DNA of 40,782 nucleotides, taken from Dokdonella_A sp035263065 (GTDB lineage Bacteria > Pseudomonadota > Gammaproteobacteria > Xanthomonadales > Rhodanobacteraceae). The notes below the pieces were generated by a model that was given only the letters and a program-made list of their open reading frames with translations, was not told the origin of the DNA and did no database searches. Below are positions 8,673-17,144 of the stretch, in pieces; the first letter of the stretch is position 1, and the number at the start of each line of letters is the position of its first letter. Where the stretch lies: contig DATFRS010000346.1 of the NCBI GenBank assembly GCA_035263065.1, positions 1 through 40,782 on the forward strand, written 5' to 3'. The translations under genes and the position numbers were made by a program.

Positions 8673-9857
8673 ATGAACCTCCCGCAGCGGCTCTTTTGGG
8701 CGAGCCTCGCGATACTGCTCGCATCCTCGTTCGCCGCGCACGCGGCCACGGCGCCTTCGGCCGGCGGCGCGCGGCGCTCGTGCTCGATCGACAGCGACGG
8801 CGACGGACTTCCCGACTGCGTCGAAACCGGCACCGGCCGCTACGCCGGGCCCGGCGACACCGGCACGGATCCGCTGAACGCCGACAGCGACGGCGACGGC
8901 ATTTCCGACGGCGACGAGGTCAACGGCACGGCCGGCGCGCTCAATCTCGCCGCGTTCGGCGTCAGCCCGGTGCACAAGGACATCCTGCTCGAATACGATT
9001 GGATCGACGACGCGAGCGGCTGCGGCGGCGCGCATTCGCATCGGCCGGACGATGCCATGCTCGCGGTCGTGGCGGAGGCCTTCGCCTCGGCGCCGGTCAT
9101 GAATCCCGACGGCACGAGCGGCATCCATGTGTTCCAGGATCTCGCGCCGCCGACGGGCGCGCAAAGCGCCGACAGCGGCAGCAACCGCATCGACGACGCC
9201 GACGGCTTTATCGACGGCACGATCGGCGGCGACGACTACGCCGCCAAGGAAGCGGCGAATTTCGATGCGCGCCGCGCGGGCTATTTCCACTACGTCATCT
9301 TCGCGCACGGCTACACCGGCGCGCCGGGATCGTCCGGGCAGGCCACGATCGGCGGACATCACATGCTGGTCACGCTCGGCTGCGGCTACGCGAACGTCAA
9401 CGAAGTCGCGTACACGATCATGCACGAGCTCGGCCACAACCTCGGCCTGCGTCACGGCGGCGACGAGGACTGCAACGACAAACCGAACTACGACTCGGTC
9501 ATGAATTACCGCTACCAGTTCACAGGAGCGGTCGACTGCACGCAGCATCCGCTCGGTCGCCCCGACTATTCGCGCGGCACGCACGCGCCGCTCAACGAGA
9601 ACGCGCTCGTCGAACGCAACGGCATCTGTCCGATTCACGGTGCGATCGGCCGCGTGACGCCGATCGACTGGAACTCCAATCACGTCATCGATGCGGCGCC
9701 GATCGCCTACGACGTCAACTTTGATCCGCACACGACGTGCCCCGGCCTCACCGTGCTGCACGACTACGACGACTGGGCGCACCTCGCGCTCGACGGCGTG
9801 CGCACGATGGCGGCGCCGGTCAGCGAGGCGTGCGCGCCGCCGCCGGCCTTGCAGTAG
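8673..9857 (+). CDS. Secreted zinc metalloprotease (metzincin) with TSP3-type calcium-binding repeats
   Basis: The protein has 394 residues and a signal peptide (NLPQRLFWASLAILLASSF, cleaved near AHA). After the signal come acidic repeats of thrombospondin type 3 style (DSDGDGLPD, DSDGDGISD), which bind calcium. The catalytic motif is HELGHNLGLRH (H251, E252, H255, G258, H261), a full metzincin HExxHxxGxxH. A later Met in SVMNYRY (M277) fits the Met-turn. Together these indicate an extracellular calcium-stabilised zinc endopeptidase. The frame is open up to a GTG at 8637, but the ATG at 8673 starts directly at the signal peptide and has GGAA upstream. It ends four bases before the convergent beta-helix gene. 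It lacks the GFD tag. The peptidase family within the metzincins is not certain. Confidence 0.88.
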   Translation: MNLPQRLFWASLAILLASSFAAHAATAPSAGGARRSCSIDSDGDGLPDCVETGTGRYAGPGDTGTDPLNADSDGDGISDGDEVNGTAGALNLAAFGVSPVHKDILLEYDWIDDASGCGGAHSHRPDDAMLAVVAEAFASAPVMNPDGTSGIHVFQDLAPPTGAQSADSGSNRIDDADGFIDGTIGGDDYAAKEAANFDARRAGYFHYVIFAHGYTGAPGSSGQATIGGHHMLVTLGCGYANVNEVAYTIMHELGHNLGLRHGGDEDCNDKPNYDSVMNYRYQFTGAVDCTQHPLGRPDYSRGTHAPLNENALVERNGICPIHGAIGRVTPIDWNSNHVIDAAPIAYDVNFDPHTTCPGLTVLHDYDDWAHLALDGVRTMAAPVSEACAPPPALQ

Positions 9858-9861
9858 TTCT

Positions 9862-11298
9862 TCAGTCGAACCCGTTGCGGAAGATGAGGTCGGGATCGAC
9901 CTCGTACGCGCCGATGTCGGCCTCTGCGCCCTGCACGCGTGCGAAGCCGGGGCCGCGCTGGTCGGTGTCGAAGCCGTCCGGCGTGCCGTGATCGATCGCG
10001 GGACTGCCGGCGAACAGCCGGTGGGTGCGCGTCAGGCCGCCGTTGTCCGCGAGCGGGGCGAGCCGCGGATCGTCGGTGATCGTGTCGGGCGGCACGGGCT
10101 GCTCCGAGCTCATGATCAGGTTCGCCGAGCCGTCGACCGCGATCGGGATGTCGCCGCCGACGTCCTCGGGATCGTCGACGGTGCCGAGCGCGATGTTGTT
10201 GGCGATGATCGTGCTCGTGACCGTGATCGGCGCTGCGCGCACCGCGAGGCCGGCGCTGAACGCGTAGCCGATCGGAATCGTGTAGGAACGCGCAATCGTG
10301 TTGAACGCGATCGTGCTGTTCTTGAGCTCGAGCGGCACGCCGGCCATGACGCCGCCGGCGGCGTTCGCCGTGTTGCCGGAGATCGTGCTGGCGCCGATGA
10401 CGGCACTGTAGCCCGCGCCGTTCTCGAGCAGGATGCCGCCGCCGACCGTCGCGCTGTTGCCGGAGATCGTCGAGAAGTAGACCAGCGTGCTGCCTTTCAC
10501 GAAGGCGCCGCCGCCTTCGCCGCTGACGGCATCGTTGTTCTGGTTGCCGCCGAGCGTCGAGTATTTCATCAGGAACCCGCCGCCGGCGTAGACGCCGCCG
10601 CCGTAGCCGTGCGATGACGTCGCGTTGCGGCAACCGGTGATCGAGCTGTAGAGCATCACGACGTCGCTGTGCGCGAAGACGCCGCCGCCGCGCGCCGCGC
10701 CCGACGTCGTGAGACCGCAGAGCTCGATGTCCGTGTCGACGATCGTCACCGAACCCTGCGCGTAGAGCGCGCCGCCGGAAGCGTCGTAGCTGTCGGAGTG
10801 AACACCGCAGGCGTAGATGTGCGAGTCGCGGATGTCGAGATCGCCGTTCGTGTAGACGCAGCCGCCGCGGCCGATGTTCGTGCTGCGGTACTTGTTGCCG
10901 AACGAAAGATCGACGCCGTGGATCGACAGCACGCCGCCGCCGATGTCGTAGAGGAGATTCTCGTGCGCCGCGGTGTTGCCCTGGATCATCAGCTGGTGCG
11001 CGCCCGGTCCCTGGAGCGTGAGGTCCGTGGCCGCGATCGGTATCGTGCCCGTCGTCAGCGAGATGACGCTGCACGCGAGCTGCGTGAGGTCGATCGTGTC
11101 GCCGTCGCCCGCGGCCCCGATCGCGTCGCGAAGGCTGCCGGGGCCGCTGTCGTCGCAGTTCGTGACGACCTGGACCGTGGGACTTCGCGGCGCCGCGGGC
11201 CCTGCGAAGGCGCTGCCCGCGTCGAGCGCCAGCGCGAGCGCGAAGGCCGCCGCGAGCGGCCGGAGCGGCAGTCCCTGAACGTACTTCGACACCCGCAT
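9862..11298 (-). CDS. Secreted right-handed beta-helix protein with choice-of-anchor-Q-like end and GFD tag
   Basis: The protein has 478 residues with a signal peptide ending near AFA. Near the N-terminus, DDSGPGSLRDAI is the usual opening of bacterial parallel beta-helix surface proteins. Many short repeats follow of the form STI(S/A)GN.A...GGG, typical of polymorphic-membrane-protein-like solenoids. The C-terminal block NGGLTRTHRLFAGSPAIDHG and then TDQRGPGF...DIGAYE matches the conserved end I know as choice-of-anchor Q. After that come only DPDLIFRNGFD and the stop. The tag (9865-9891) is therefore a separate addition at the very C-terminus. The role is probably surface or extracellular binding; no catalytic residues were identified. 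The start ATG has GGAGTC seven bases upstream. It lies 91 bases downstream of parC on the same strand, with no clear terminator between. Confidence 0.85.
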   Translation of the reverse strand: MRVSKYVQGLPLRPLAAAFALALALDAGSAFAGPAAPRSPTVQVVTNCDDSGPGSLRDAIGAAGDGDTIDLTQLACSVISLTTGTIPIAATDLTLQGPGAHQLMIQGNTAAHENLLYDIGGGVLSIHGVDLSFGNKYRSTNIGRGGCVYTNGDLDIRDSHIYACGVHSDSYDASGGALYAQGSVTIVDTDIELCGLTTSGAARGGGVFAHSDVVMLYSSITGCRNATSSHGYGGGVYAGGGFLMKYSTLGGNQNNDAVSGEGGGAFVKGSTLVYFSTISGNSATVGGGILLENGAGYSAVIGASTISGNTANAAGGVMAGVPLELKNSTIAFNTIARSYTIPIGYAFSAGLAVRAAPITVTSTIIANNIALGTVDDPEDVGGDIPIAVDGSANLIMSSEQPVPPDTITDDPRLAPLADNGGLTRTHRLFAGSPAIDHGTPDGFDTDQRGPGFARVQGAEADIGAYEVDPDLIFRNGFD

Positions 11299-11389
11299 CG
11301 TTCGACTCCGTTCGGCGTCGACGACGCCCCTTCCGGAGAGGAACGCCGCCGCGCGCGGGTTTGCGACATCGCGGCGGCGGCGACGTCGC

Positions 11390-13627
11390 CTATCCCGTCG
11401 TTTCGATGCGCTCCACGCGCTGCAGGCCGCGCGGCAGGAGGCCGCCGCGCGCGGCGCGGCTGCCGCCGTACTCGACGAGGTCGGCCCACTTGAGCGTCAA
11501 CTTGCGCGCGCCGGCGTAGAGCGTGATCTCGCCCTTGCCCTCGGCGACGACGGCGATGCCGGCGACGCGCTCGCCGCCCGAGAGCTTCGCCTTCGGAATC
11601 TCGATCAGCTTGTTGCCCTTGCCCTTGTCGAGCTCGGGAAGATCGGCGACCGAGAACATCAGGAGATGGCCTGCGCTCGTCGCCACGACGATGCGGTCGC
11701 GCGCCGAGTCGGCGACGATCGCCGGCGCCAGCACGCGGGCATCCTTTTCGACACTGAGCAGCTGCTTGCCGGCCTTCTTGTTCGCGAGCAACGCCTCGAA
11801 GCGTGTCACGAACCCGTAGCCGCGGTCCGAGGCGATGACGAGCTTCGTCGACGGATCGGCGATCGCGACGGCGTCGAAGCGCGCGCCGGCCGGCGGCGTG
11901 AAGCGGCCGGTCAACGGCTCGCCGTTGCCGCGCGCCGACGGAAGCGTGTGCGCCGGTGTCGAGTAGCTGCGGCCCGTCGAATCGATGAACGCGGCCTGCT
12001 GCGTCGTGCGGCCCTGCGCGGCCTGCAGGAACTTGTCGCCTTCGCGGTAGCCGAGCTCGGTCGCGTCGACGTCGTGGCCTTTCGCGGCCCGGACCCAGCC
12101 CTTCGTCGACAGCACGACCGTGATCGGCTCGCTCGCGACGAGCTGCGTCTCGTCGAGCGCCTGCGCGGCCTCGCGCTCGACGAGCGGGGAGCGGCGCGCA
12201 TCGCCGTATTTCTTCGCGTCTTCGCGCAGCTCGTCCTTGACCAGCGTCTTCAGCCGGGACTTCGATTCGAGCGTCTTGACGATGCGCGCACGCTCTTCCT
12301 CGAGCGCATCGCGCTCTTCGTTGATCTTCATCTCCTCGAGCCGCGCCAGCTGGCGCAGGCGCGTCTCGAGGATGTAGTCGGTCTGCTCCTCACTGAGCTT
12401 GAAGCGCTTCATCAGCGCAGGCTTGGGCTCGTCCTCGGTGCGGATCACGCGGATCACCGCGTCGAGGTTGAGATAGGCGATGCGCAGTCCTTCCAGCAGG
12501 TGCAGGCGCCGCTCGACCTTCGCGAGCCGGTGGCGCAGGCGCTTGGTCACGGTTTCCTGGCGGAATTTCAGCCACTCGCCGAGGATCTGCTTGAGATTCT
12601 TGACCTGCGGCCTGCCGTCGAGGCCGATCATGTTGAGGTTGACGCGGAAACTCTTCTCGAGATCGGTCGTCGCGAAGAGGTGCTGCATCATCTCGTCGAC
12701 GTCGACGCGGTTCGAGCGCGGGAACAGCACGATGCGGATCGGGTTCTCGTGATCCGACTCGTCGCGGTAGTCCTCGAGCATCGGGAGTTTCTTCGCCTTC
12801 GCGAGCGCATCGATCTGCTGCAGCACCTTGGACGGCGAGACCTGGTGCGGCACCGCCGTCACGACGACGTTGCCGTCTTCCTTCCTGTACACGGCGCGGC
12901 AGCGCACCGAGCCGACGCCGGTCGCGTACATCGCCGCGAGCTCGTTCTTCGGCGTGATGATCTCGGCTTCGGTCGGGAAATCGGGGGCTTTCACGTGCTC
13001 GCAGAGCTCGGCGACACTCGCCGACGGCTCGTCGAGCAGGTGGATCGCCGCGGCAGCGATCTCGCGCAGGTTGTGCGGCGGAATGTCGGTCGCCATGCCG
13101 ACCGCGATGCCGGTCGAGCCGTTGAGCAGCACGTGCGGCACGCGCGCCGGCAGCCACGACGGCTCCTGCTGCGTGCCGTCGTAGTTCGGCGTGAAGTCGA
13201 CGGTGCCCTGGTCGAGCTCGGCGAGCAGGAGCTCGGCGATCGGCGTCAGCTTCGATTCGGTGTAGCGCATCGCCGCGAACGACTTCGGGTCCTCGGTCGA
13301 GCCGAAGTTGCCCTGGCCGTTGATCAGCGGGTACCGGTACGAGAACGGCTGCGCCATCAGCACCAGCGCTTCGTAGCACGCGCTGTCGCCGTGCGGGTGG
13401 TACTTGCCGAGCACCTCGCCGACCGTAAGCGCGGACTTGCGATGCTTCGCGGTCGCGGCGAGGCCGAGCTCGCTCATCGCATAGACGATGCGCCGCTGCA
13501 CGGGCTTGAGCCCGTCGCCGAGGAACGGCAGCGCGCGGTCGAGCACGACGTACATCGAGTAGTCGAGGTACGCGCGCTCGGCGTATTCCTTGAGCGGGAT
13601 CTGTTCGTAATTCGATTGCAGGTTCAT
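11390..13627 (-). CDS. parC: DNA topoisomerase IV subunit A
   Basis: This is the breakage-rejoining subunit that, with ParE, decatenates sister chromosomes and relaxes supercoils. The N-terminal block YLDYSMYVVLDRALPFLGDG, then GLKPVQRRIVYAMSELGL and GKYHPHGDSACYEAL, is diagnostic. The active-site Tyr is in AMRYTESKLT (residue 122 from this start). Serine and aspartate in HPHGDSACYEA are the usual quinolone-determining positions and look wild type. At 745 residues it has a normal ParC length with a short beta-pinwheel C-terminal domain, not the longer GyrA one. A GTG at 13642 would add five residues (MPDIP). I list the ATG at 13627, but neither start has a clear Shine-Dalgarno. A strong hairpin with a U-run ends two bases before that GTG. 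Confidence 0.95.
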   Translation of the reverse strand: MNLQSNYEQIPLKEYAERAYLDYSMYVVLDRALPFLGDGLKPVQRRIVYAMSELGLAATAKHRKSALTVGEVLGKYHPHGDSACYEALVLMAQPFSYRYPLINGQGNFGSTEDPKSFAAMRYTESKLTPIAELLLAELDQGTVDFTPNYDGTQQEPSWLPARVPHVLLNGSTGIAVGMATDIPPHNLREIAAAAIHLLDEPSASVAELCEHVKAPDFPTEAEIITPKNELAAMYATGVGSVRCRAVYRKEDGNVVVTAVPHQVSPSKVLQQIDALAKAKKLPMLEDYRDESDHENPIRIVLFPRSNRVDVDEMMQHLFATTDLEKSFRVNLNMIGLDGRPQVKNLKQILGEWLKFRQETVTKRLRHRLAKVERRLHLLEGLRIAYLNLDAVIRVIRTEDEPKPALMKRFKLSEEQTDYILETRLRQLARLEEMKINEERDALEEERARIVKTLESKSRLKTLVKDELREDAKKYGDARRSPLVEREAAQALDETQLVASEPITVVLSTKGWVRAAKGHDVDATELGYREGDKFLQAAQGRTTQQAAFIDSTGRSYSTPAHTLPSARGNGEPLTGRFTPPAGARFDAVAIADPSTKLVIASDRGYGFVTRFEALLANKKAGKQLLSVEKDARVLAPAIVADSARDRIVVATSAGHLLMFSVADLPELDKGKGNKLIEIPKAKLSGGERVAGIAVVAEGKGEITLYAGARKLTLKWADLVEYGGSRAARGGLLPRGLQRVERIETTG

Positions 13628-13644
13628 CGGGATGTCCGGCACGC

Positions 13645-13678
13645 AAAAAGCGGCGCGCCGGAAGGCCGGCGCGCCGCT
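13645..13678 (-). terminator. Strong hairpin with U-run immediately upstream of parC
   Basis: On the minus strand a perfect 13-bp stem (AGCGGCGCGCCGG / CCGGCGCGCCGCT, 4-base loop) is followed directly by TTTTT. It sits 151 bases after the stop of the cupredoxin gene and ends two bases before the GTG alternative start of parC. It is most simply the terminator of the cupredoxin gene. Because it abuts parC, the parC transcript would have to start inside it, read through it or begin just upstream. A -10-like CACAAT (minus strand) lies directly before the stem. Confidence 0.8.
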
Positions 13679-13829
13679 CTATTGTGCCGGATCGCGATCG
13701 TACCGAGCGAACCGCGAGTTCCCGACGCCGCGATCGTGCGATCGCGGTCCTCCGACGACTGCGGCAGCGACCACGAGCCCGCGGAGGGCGGGCTCGCGTC
13801 GGGCTCTTCCGCCGCAGCCTGCTACGGCC

Positions 13830-14633
13830 TCACGGGCAGGCGAGACCCGCCGGTTGCGTCAGTCGCGTCAGGTCCATGTGGCCGGAGCCGTAGCCCGACG
13901 CGACGGCCGACACGAAGTCCACGCTGCCGTGGTTGCAGTCGGTGAACTCGAACGTGAGCGTGCCCCAGACCGGCTGCGTGACGTTGCTCGGATCGAAGTT
14001 CGGTATCCAGCGTCCGCCCTGCGTCTGCACGGCGGCGACGAATGCCGTGTTCGTCGCGGGATCGATGGCGCCTACGTTGCCGAACCATGCTTGCTGGCCG
14101 TCCGGCGTGAACGTGAACCACCAGGCGAGGATCTGGTTGTTCGGCAGCACCTCGATGAAGATGCCGTGGCCGCTCTGCTGCGGGTCGTACCACGCGCCGG
14201 TGAAGGCCGGCGTGATCGGCACGTGACCGCCGCCGCCGCCAGTCGCCTCGGCGACGTGGATGACGCCGGTCATGCCCATCGAGCCGTGGACTTCGCAATG
14301 GAAGCCGAGGTCGCCCGCGTTGTTCAACGTGATCGTCGACGTCCAGCCCGCCGCGCTCGGCGTGCCGTCGCCGCCGGCCCCGTCGCAGCCGTTCGCACAG
14401 CGGAACGAGCCGTCGTCGGCGACGACGTTGTGCGGCGCGTAGCCGAGGTTGACGAACGTCACCGTGTCGCCGACGTGCGCGTTGACCGACGACGGCGTGA
14501 ACGCGAGGAGCGCGCCGCCGTAGTAGCCGCCGTCCATGCCGCCGACGTTGATGCGATGATCCTCGGCCCATGCCGAAGTGAGGGCCAGCAGGAACAGCAA
14601 GGCCGGCCAGGTTTTCCGAAGGTGCAAGTGCAT
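13830..14633 (-). CDS. Exported cupredoxin fused to a Xanthomonadales-type WYDP domain
   Basis: The protein has 267 residues with a signal peptide (cleavage near AWA, residue 23). The first half is a plastocyanin-like copper domain. Predicted ligands are His68 (APHNVV), Cys113 and His116 (FHCEVH), and Met119 in GSMGM; the C-x2-H-x2-M spacing resembles amicyanin or pseudoazurin. A Gly-rich linker (TGGGGGH) leads to a second domain with GAWYDPQQSGHGIFIEV, AWWFTFTPDGQQAWFGNVG and WGTLTFEFTDC. I recognise this second domain as recurrent in exported Xanthomonadales proteins, without a known function. The frame stays open far upstream, but the ATG at 14633 begins the signal peptide and has GGAGAGGA a few bases before it. 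It is probably a periplasmic electron carrier or copper binder; the role of the fused domain is unknown. Confidence 0.83.
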   Translation of the reverse strand: MHLHLRKTWPALLFLLALTSAWAEDHRINVGGMDGGYYGGALLAFTPSSVNAHVGDTVTFVNLGYAPHNVVADDGSFRCANGCDGAGGDGTPSAAGWTSTITLNNAGDLGFHCEVHGSMGMTGVIHVAEATGGGGGHVPITPAFTGAWYDPQQSGHGIFIEVLPNNQILAWWFTFTPDGQQAWFGNVGAIDPATNTAFVAAVQTQGGRWIPNFDPSNVTQPVWGTLTFEFTDCNHGSVDFVSAVASGYGSGHMDLTRLTQPAGLACP

Positions 14634-15141
14634 ATGATCCTCTCCAACTCCCGTTAGGAATGCCCCAATGCCTCGCGGCCCCCGGCAATCGCCGCGCGTT
14701 CTGCTTCCGGCACGCGCCGTGAGCACTAAGCCGGATGACGGATTCTGACCTGCAAACGTCGCGGTGCATTGCGGCCGTCCGGGGTCCCTGAGTGAACTCC
14801 CGCAGCGCCGCTGAGTGTCTTCGGAATGCGTGCGTCCCGGACCGCCCGACGACGGTACGGCGCCGAAACCGCATCGCAGCGCGTTTTGACATCGGCGTCG
14901 GGGCGGGCACCCGGCTCGCGCCGCACGGCGGCAGGGCCCGTCTTGTTGCGGGCCCATGAAAAGTGACTTCATGCGGACTCGCCAGTGCCGCTCGCCCGGA
15001 ATCGCAATTCCCTTGCGTGATGGTTGGATTACCCCCGGTGATCGCGATAAGCGCAGCCGATGCGGCGATGCCAACTTTTCATTGGAACCGCCTGCACGAC
15101 CTGCCTAAGGTGGCGCCGGGGACATCGACGAGGGGGTCACC
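14634..15141. other. Divergent intergenic region, no gene seen
   Basis: These 508 bases separate the divergent cupredoxin and 15142 genes. Frames here are short and lack ribosome binding sites or recognisable sequence. One hairpin, GGGCCCG/CGGGCCC with an 8-base loop, lies at 14934-14955. The right end carries the leader of the 15142 gene, with GAGGGGG about seven bases before its ATG. The left end carries GGAGAGGA for the cupredoxin. Both promoters should be here, but only a weak candidate could be placed. A small RNA cannot be excluded. Confidence 0.5.
15084..15108 (+). promoter_or_regulatory. Weak ECF-sigma-like promoter candidate
   Basis: GGAAC (15084-15088), a 15-base spacer and CCTAA (15104-15108) resemble the GGAAC ... 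TCTAA pattern of envelope-stress ECF promoters. It lies 33 bases before the exported-protein gene at 15142. The spacer is about a base short and the -10 is imperfect. It is a guess from pattern alone. Confidence 0.22.
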
Positions 15142-15990
15142 ATGAAAGCTTCGCTGTGCTTGCTGCCGCTCACGCTCGCGCTCGCCGCGGGCCTTGCCCA
15201 CGCGGGCGGTTCGGGGACGCTGTACCAGGAAGGCAAGGCGATCGCGCTCAACAACGCGTATGCCTACCGCGGGCCGGATCCGTTCGACAAGACCAAGACG
15301 ATCACGACTGTCGTCTTCGCCGACAAGCCGATCGACGCCAAGGCGGCCGACGCGGCCAACGATCGCGGCGAGGCGGTCGACGATCAGCTCCGCCGCGCGC
15401 AGGCGACCAGCCTCGATCTCAACCTCGAGGACGACGGCAGCGTGCAGAACGTCAATCTCCACGGACCGGGCTACTCGGGCTCGCAGAGCGGCAGCGGCTG
15501 GTACACGTTGAAGCTCGTGCACAACGACGCCAAGCGCATCGAGGGCACGTTCAAGAGCAACGACGAGGAAGACAAGAAGACCGGCCGCTTCTACGACCTC
15601 AAGTTCGCCTTCGATCTCGCCGGCGCGCCCGACCTCGGCGCCGCGCTGCCGGCCGACGGCGGCGAGCCCGGCAAGGCCTACCGCGCCTATGTCGCCGCAT
15701 TGCAGAAGGGCGACATCGACGCGCTCGCCGGGACGATGACGAAGGAGCGCTCGCGCGAGCTGCTCGGGCACCGCAACGATCCCGAGTTCAAGGAGATGTT
15801 CGAGTTCATCCAGTCGACGCGCATGCGCGATCCGAAGATCGTCAAGGGCAACTCGAAGGGCGACAGCGCGACGCTAGAGCTCTCCGGCAAGGACGGCGAC
15901 GGCAACCATGCAACGAGCGTCGCGATCCTGCAGAAGGAAGGCGGCGCCTGGAAGCTCGCCAAGGAGTCGATGACCTCGCACGCGCAGTGA
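15142..15990 (+). CDS. Exported protein of unknown function
   Basis: The protein has 282 residues with a clear signal peptide (LPLTLALAAGLAHA, cleaved near residue 21). The N-terminal half (to about residue 165) is rich in Lys and Asp and contains GSGWYTLKLVHNDAKRIEG, which looks like a beta-sandwich. The C-terminal half, from KAYRAYVAALQKGDIDAL to the end, resembles a small cone-shaped domain of the SnoaL/DUF4878 kind (an opening helix, then strands ending GGAWKLAKESM). That resemblance is by eye only. I do not recognise a function. The start has GAGGGGG upstream. The gene ends 19 bases from the convergent LysR gene. Confidence 0.7.
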   Translation: MKASLCLLPLTLALAAGLAHAGGSGTLYQEGKAIALNNAYAYRGPDPFDKTKTITTVVFADKPIDAKAADAANDRGEAVDDQLRRAQATSLDLNLEDDGSVQNVNLHGPGYSGSQSGSGWYTLKLVHNDAKRIEGTFKSNDEEDKKTGRFYDLKFAFDLAGAPDLGAALPADGGEPGKAYRAYVAALQKGDIDALAGTMTKERSRELLGHRNDPEFKEMFEFIQSTRMRDPKIVKGNSKGDSATLELSGKDGDGNHATSVAILQKEGGAWKLAKESMTSHAQ

Positions 15991-16009
15991 CGCGTGCCGG
16001 GGCGATCGA

Positions 16010-16981
16010 TCAGGCCGCGCCGTCGCGCGTGCTGCGCATGCGCCGGCGATTCGCGGCGATCAGCGCGTCGTCGGCGACGGCGTTGGTGCCGTCGCCCTGC
16101 ATGCGGTTGGCGCGCAGGAGGCGCGGGCATTCCTCGGTCATCGTGTCGATGACGGCGCGCTGCAGCTTCGTGTAGTACGGTTGCTTGTGGAACTGCAGCA
16201 GCACCGGCACCTCAAACGGCCGGTAGCCGGCGACCGCGCGCACTTCGTGCTCGGGCCGCACGAGATGCACCGGCACGACCGCGCGGCCGATGCCCTGCGA
16301 GACCGCGTCGATGAGGCCGTAGATGTCGTCGAAGTACGCGCGCTGCATTTTCGGCACGGTCGAGCCGGTCTGGCTGAGGAAGAACCGCTCGGTGAAGTTG
16401 TCGCGCGGCTCGTGGTCGATGTAGCAGTCGGGCCGCACCTCGAAGCGCGCCGACTCGATCAGGACGTTGCGCTCGACGCCGATCTGCACGTTCTCGACGC
16501 CCATGCGCTCGCATTCGGCCAGCGACACGCAGAAGTCGATCTTGCCGTCGATCAGCATGTCGTGGAGTTCGTGCACCTCGGCCTTGATCGTCTGACAGGT
16601 GAGGCGCGGATTGGCGCGCAGCAGCACGCCGAGCGCGGGCACGACGACGCTGCGCAGCGAGGACGAGAACGCCGCGATGCGGAAGAAGCCCGCGATGCCG
16701 CCGCCGGCGTGCTTGTCGCCGACCAGCGTGTCGAGGACTTCCTGCTCCTGATGCTCGATGCTCGCGCCGTAGCGCTGCAGGATGCGGCCCGACTCGGTGA
16801 GCTCCAGGCCGCCGCGCAGGCGCAGGAACAGCACCTGGCCGAGCGTCTCCTCGAGATTCTGGATGCGCTTGGTCAGCGCCGGCTGCGTGATGTGCAGGAG
16901 CTCGGCCGCGCGCGAGAAATTGAGCTCGCGCGCCAGCACCATGAAGGATTCGATCTGGGCCGATGGCAACCGGGCCGTCAT
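16010..16981 (-). CDS. LysR-family transcriptional regulator
   Basis: The protein has 323 residues, a typical length. The N-terminal winged helix-turn-helix (about residues 5-64) is clear: FMVLARELNFSRAAELLHI, TQPALTKRIQNLEETLG, LFLRLRGGLELTESGR. The effector-binding domain follows, with IDFCVSLAE and DAVSQGIGRAVVP. The target and ligand are unknown. The frame is open to 17050, but the ATG at 16981 has GAGGGGAG seven bases upstream and begins at the usual place before the HTH. A T-N11-A palindrome sits 30 bases upstream (17012-17026), as expected for an autoregulated LysR gene. The gene transcribed away from it is a sigma-like factor. Confidence 0.92.
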   Translation of the reverse strand: MTARLPSAQIESFMVLARELNFSRAAELLHITQPALTKRIQNLEETLGQVLFLRLRGGLELTESGRILQRYGASIEHQEQEVLDTLVGDKHAGGGIAGFFRIAAFSSSLRSVVVPALGVLLRANPRLTCQTIKAEVHELHDMLIDGKIDFCVSLAECERMGVENVQIGVERNVLIESARFEVRPDCYIDHEPRDNFTERFFLSQTGSTVPKMQRAYFDDIYGLIDAVSQGIGRAVVPVHLVRPEHEVRAVAGYRPFEVPVLLQFHKQPYYTKLQRAVIDTMTEECPRLLRANRMQGDGTNAVADDALIAANRRRMRSTRDGAA

Positions 16982-17011
16982 GTCGGCGCTCCCCTCGCTG
17001 ACGGCCCGACT

Positions 17012-17056
17012 ATAACCTGAAGTTATCGAGCGATCACCGGTGCGCATCACGATAAC
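17012..17056. promoter_or_regulatory. Candidate LysR operator with three ATAAC/GTTAT half-sites
   Basis: ATAAC-CTGAA-GTTAT (17012-17026) is a perfect palindrome containing a T-N11-A LysR box. A third half-site at 17050-17056 (CGATAAC) forms a second inverted repeat, GTTATCG-N21-CGATAAC (17022-17056). This arrangement, a strong site plus a spaced weaker half-site, fits LysR regulatory and activation sites. It lies between divergent genes, 30 bases from the LysR start and about 90 from the sigma-like gene. Confidence 0.55.
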
Positions 17057-17144
17057 GCGACGGCATCGGCCATTGAGGTTCTTTCATTGGACCGGGCACA
17101 TCCAAAGGGGCATCGTTGCAACCGGGAGAACGGGGAGAGCGGCG

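Noticed and set aside
14641..15060. Small open frames in the 508-base intergenic region
   Set aside because: They are short, lack ribosome sites and have no recognisable sequence. A small RNA cannot be ruled out but nothing supports one.
13830..15074. A longer 414-residue version of the cupredoxin protein
   Set aside because: The upstream extension has no recognisable sequence and would bury the signal peptide. The ATG at 14633 has a strong ribosome site and starts the signal peptide.
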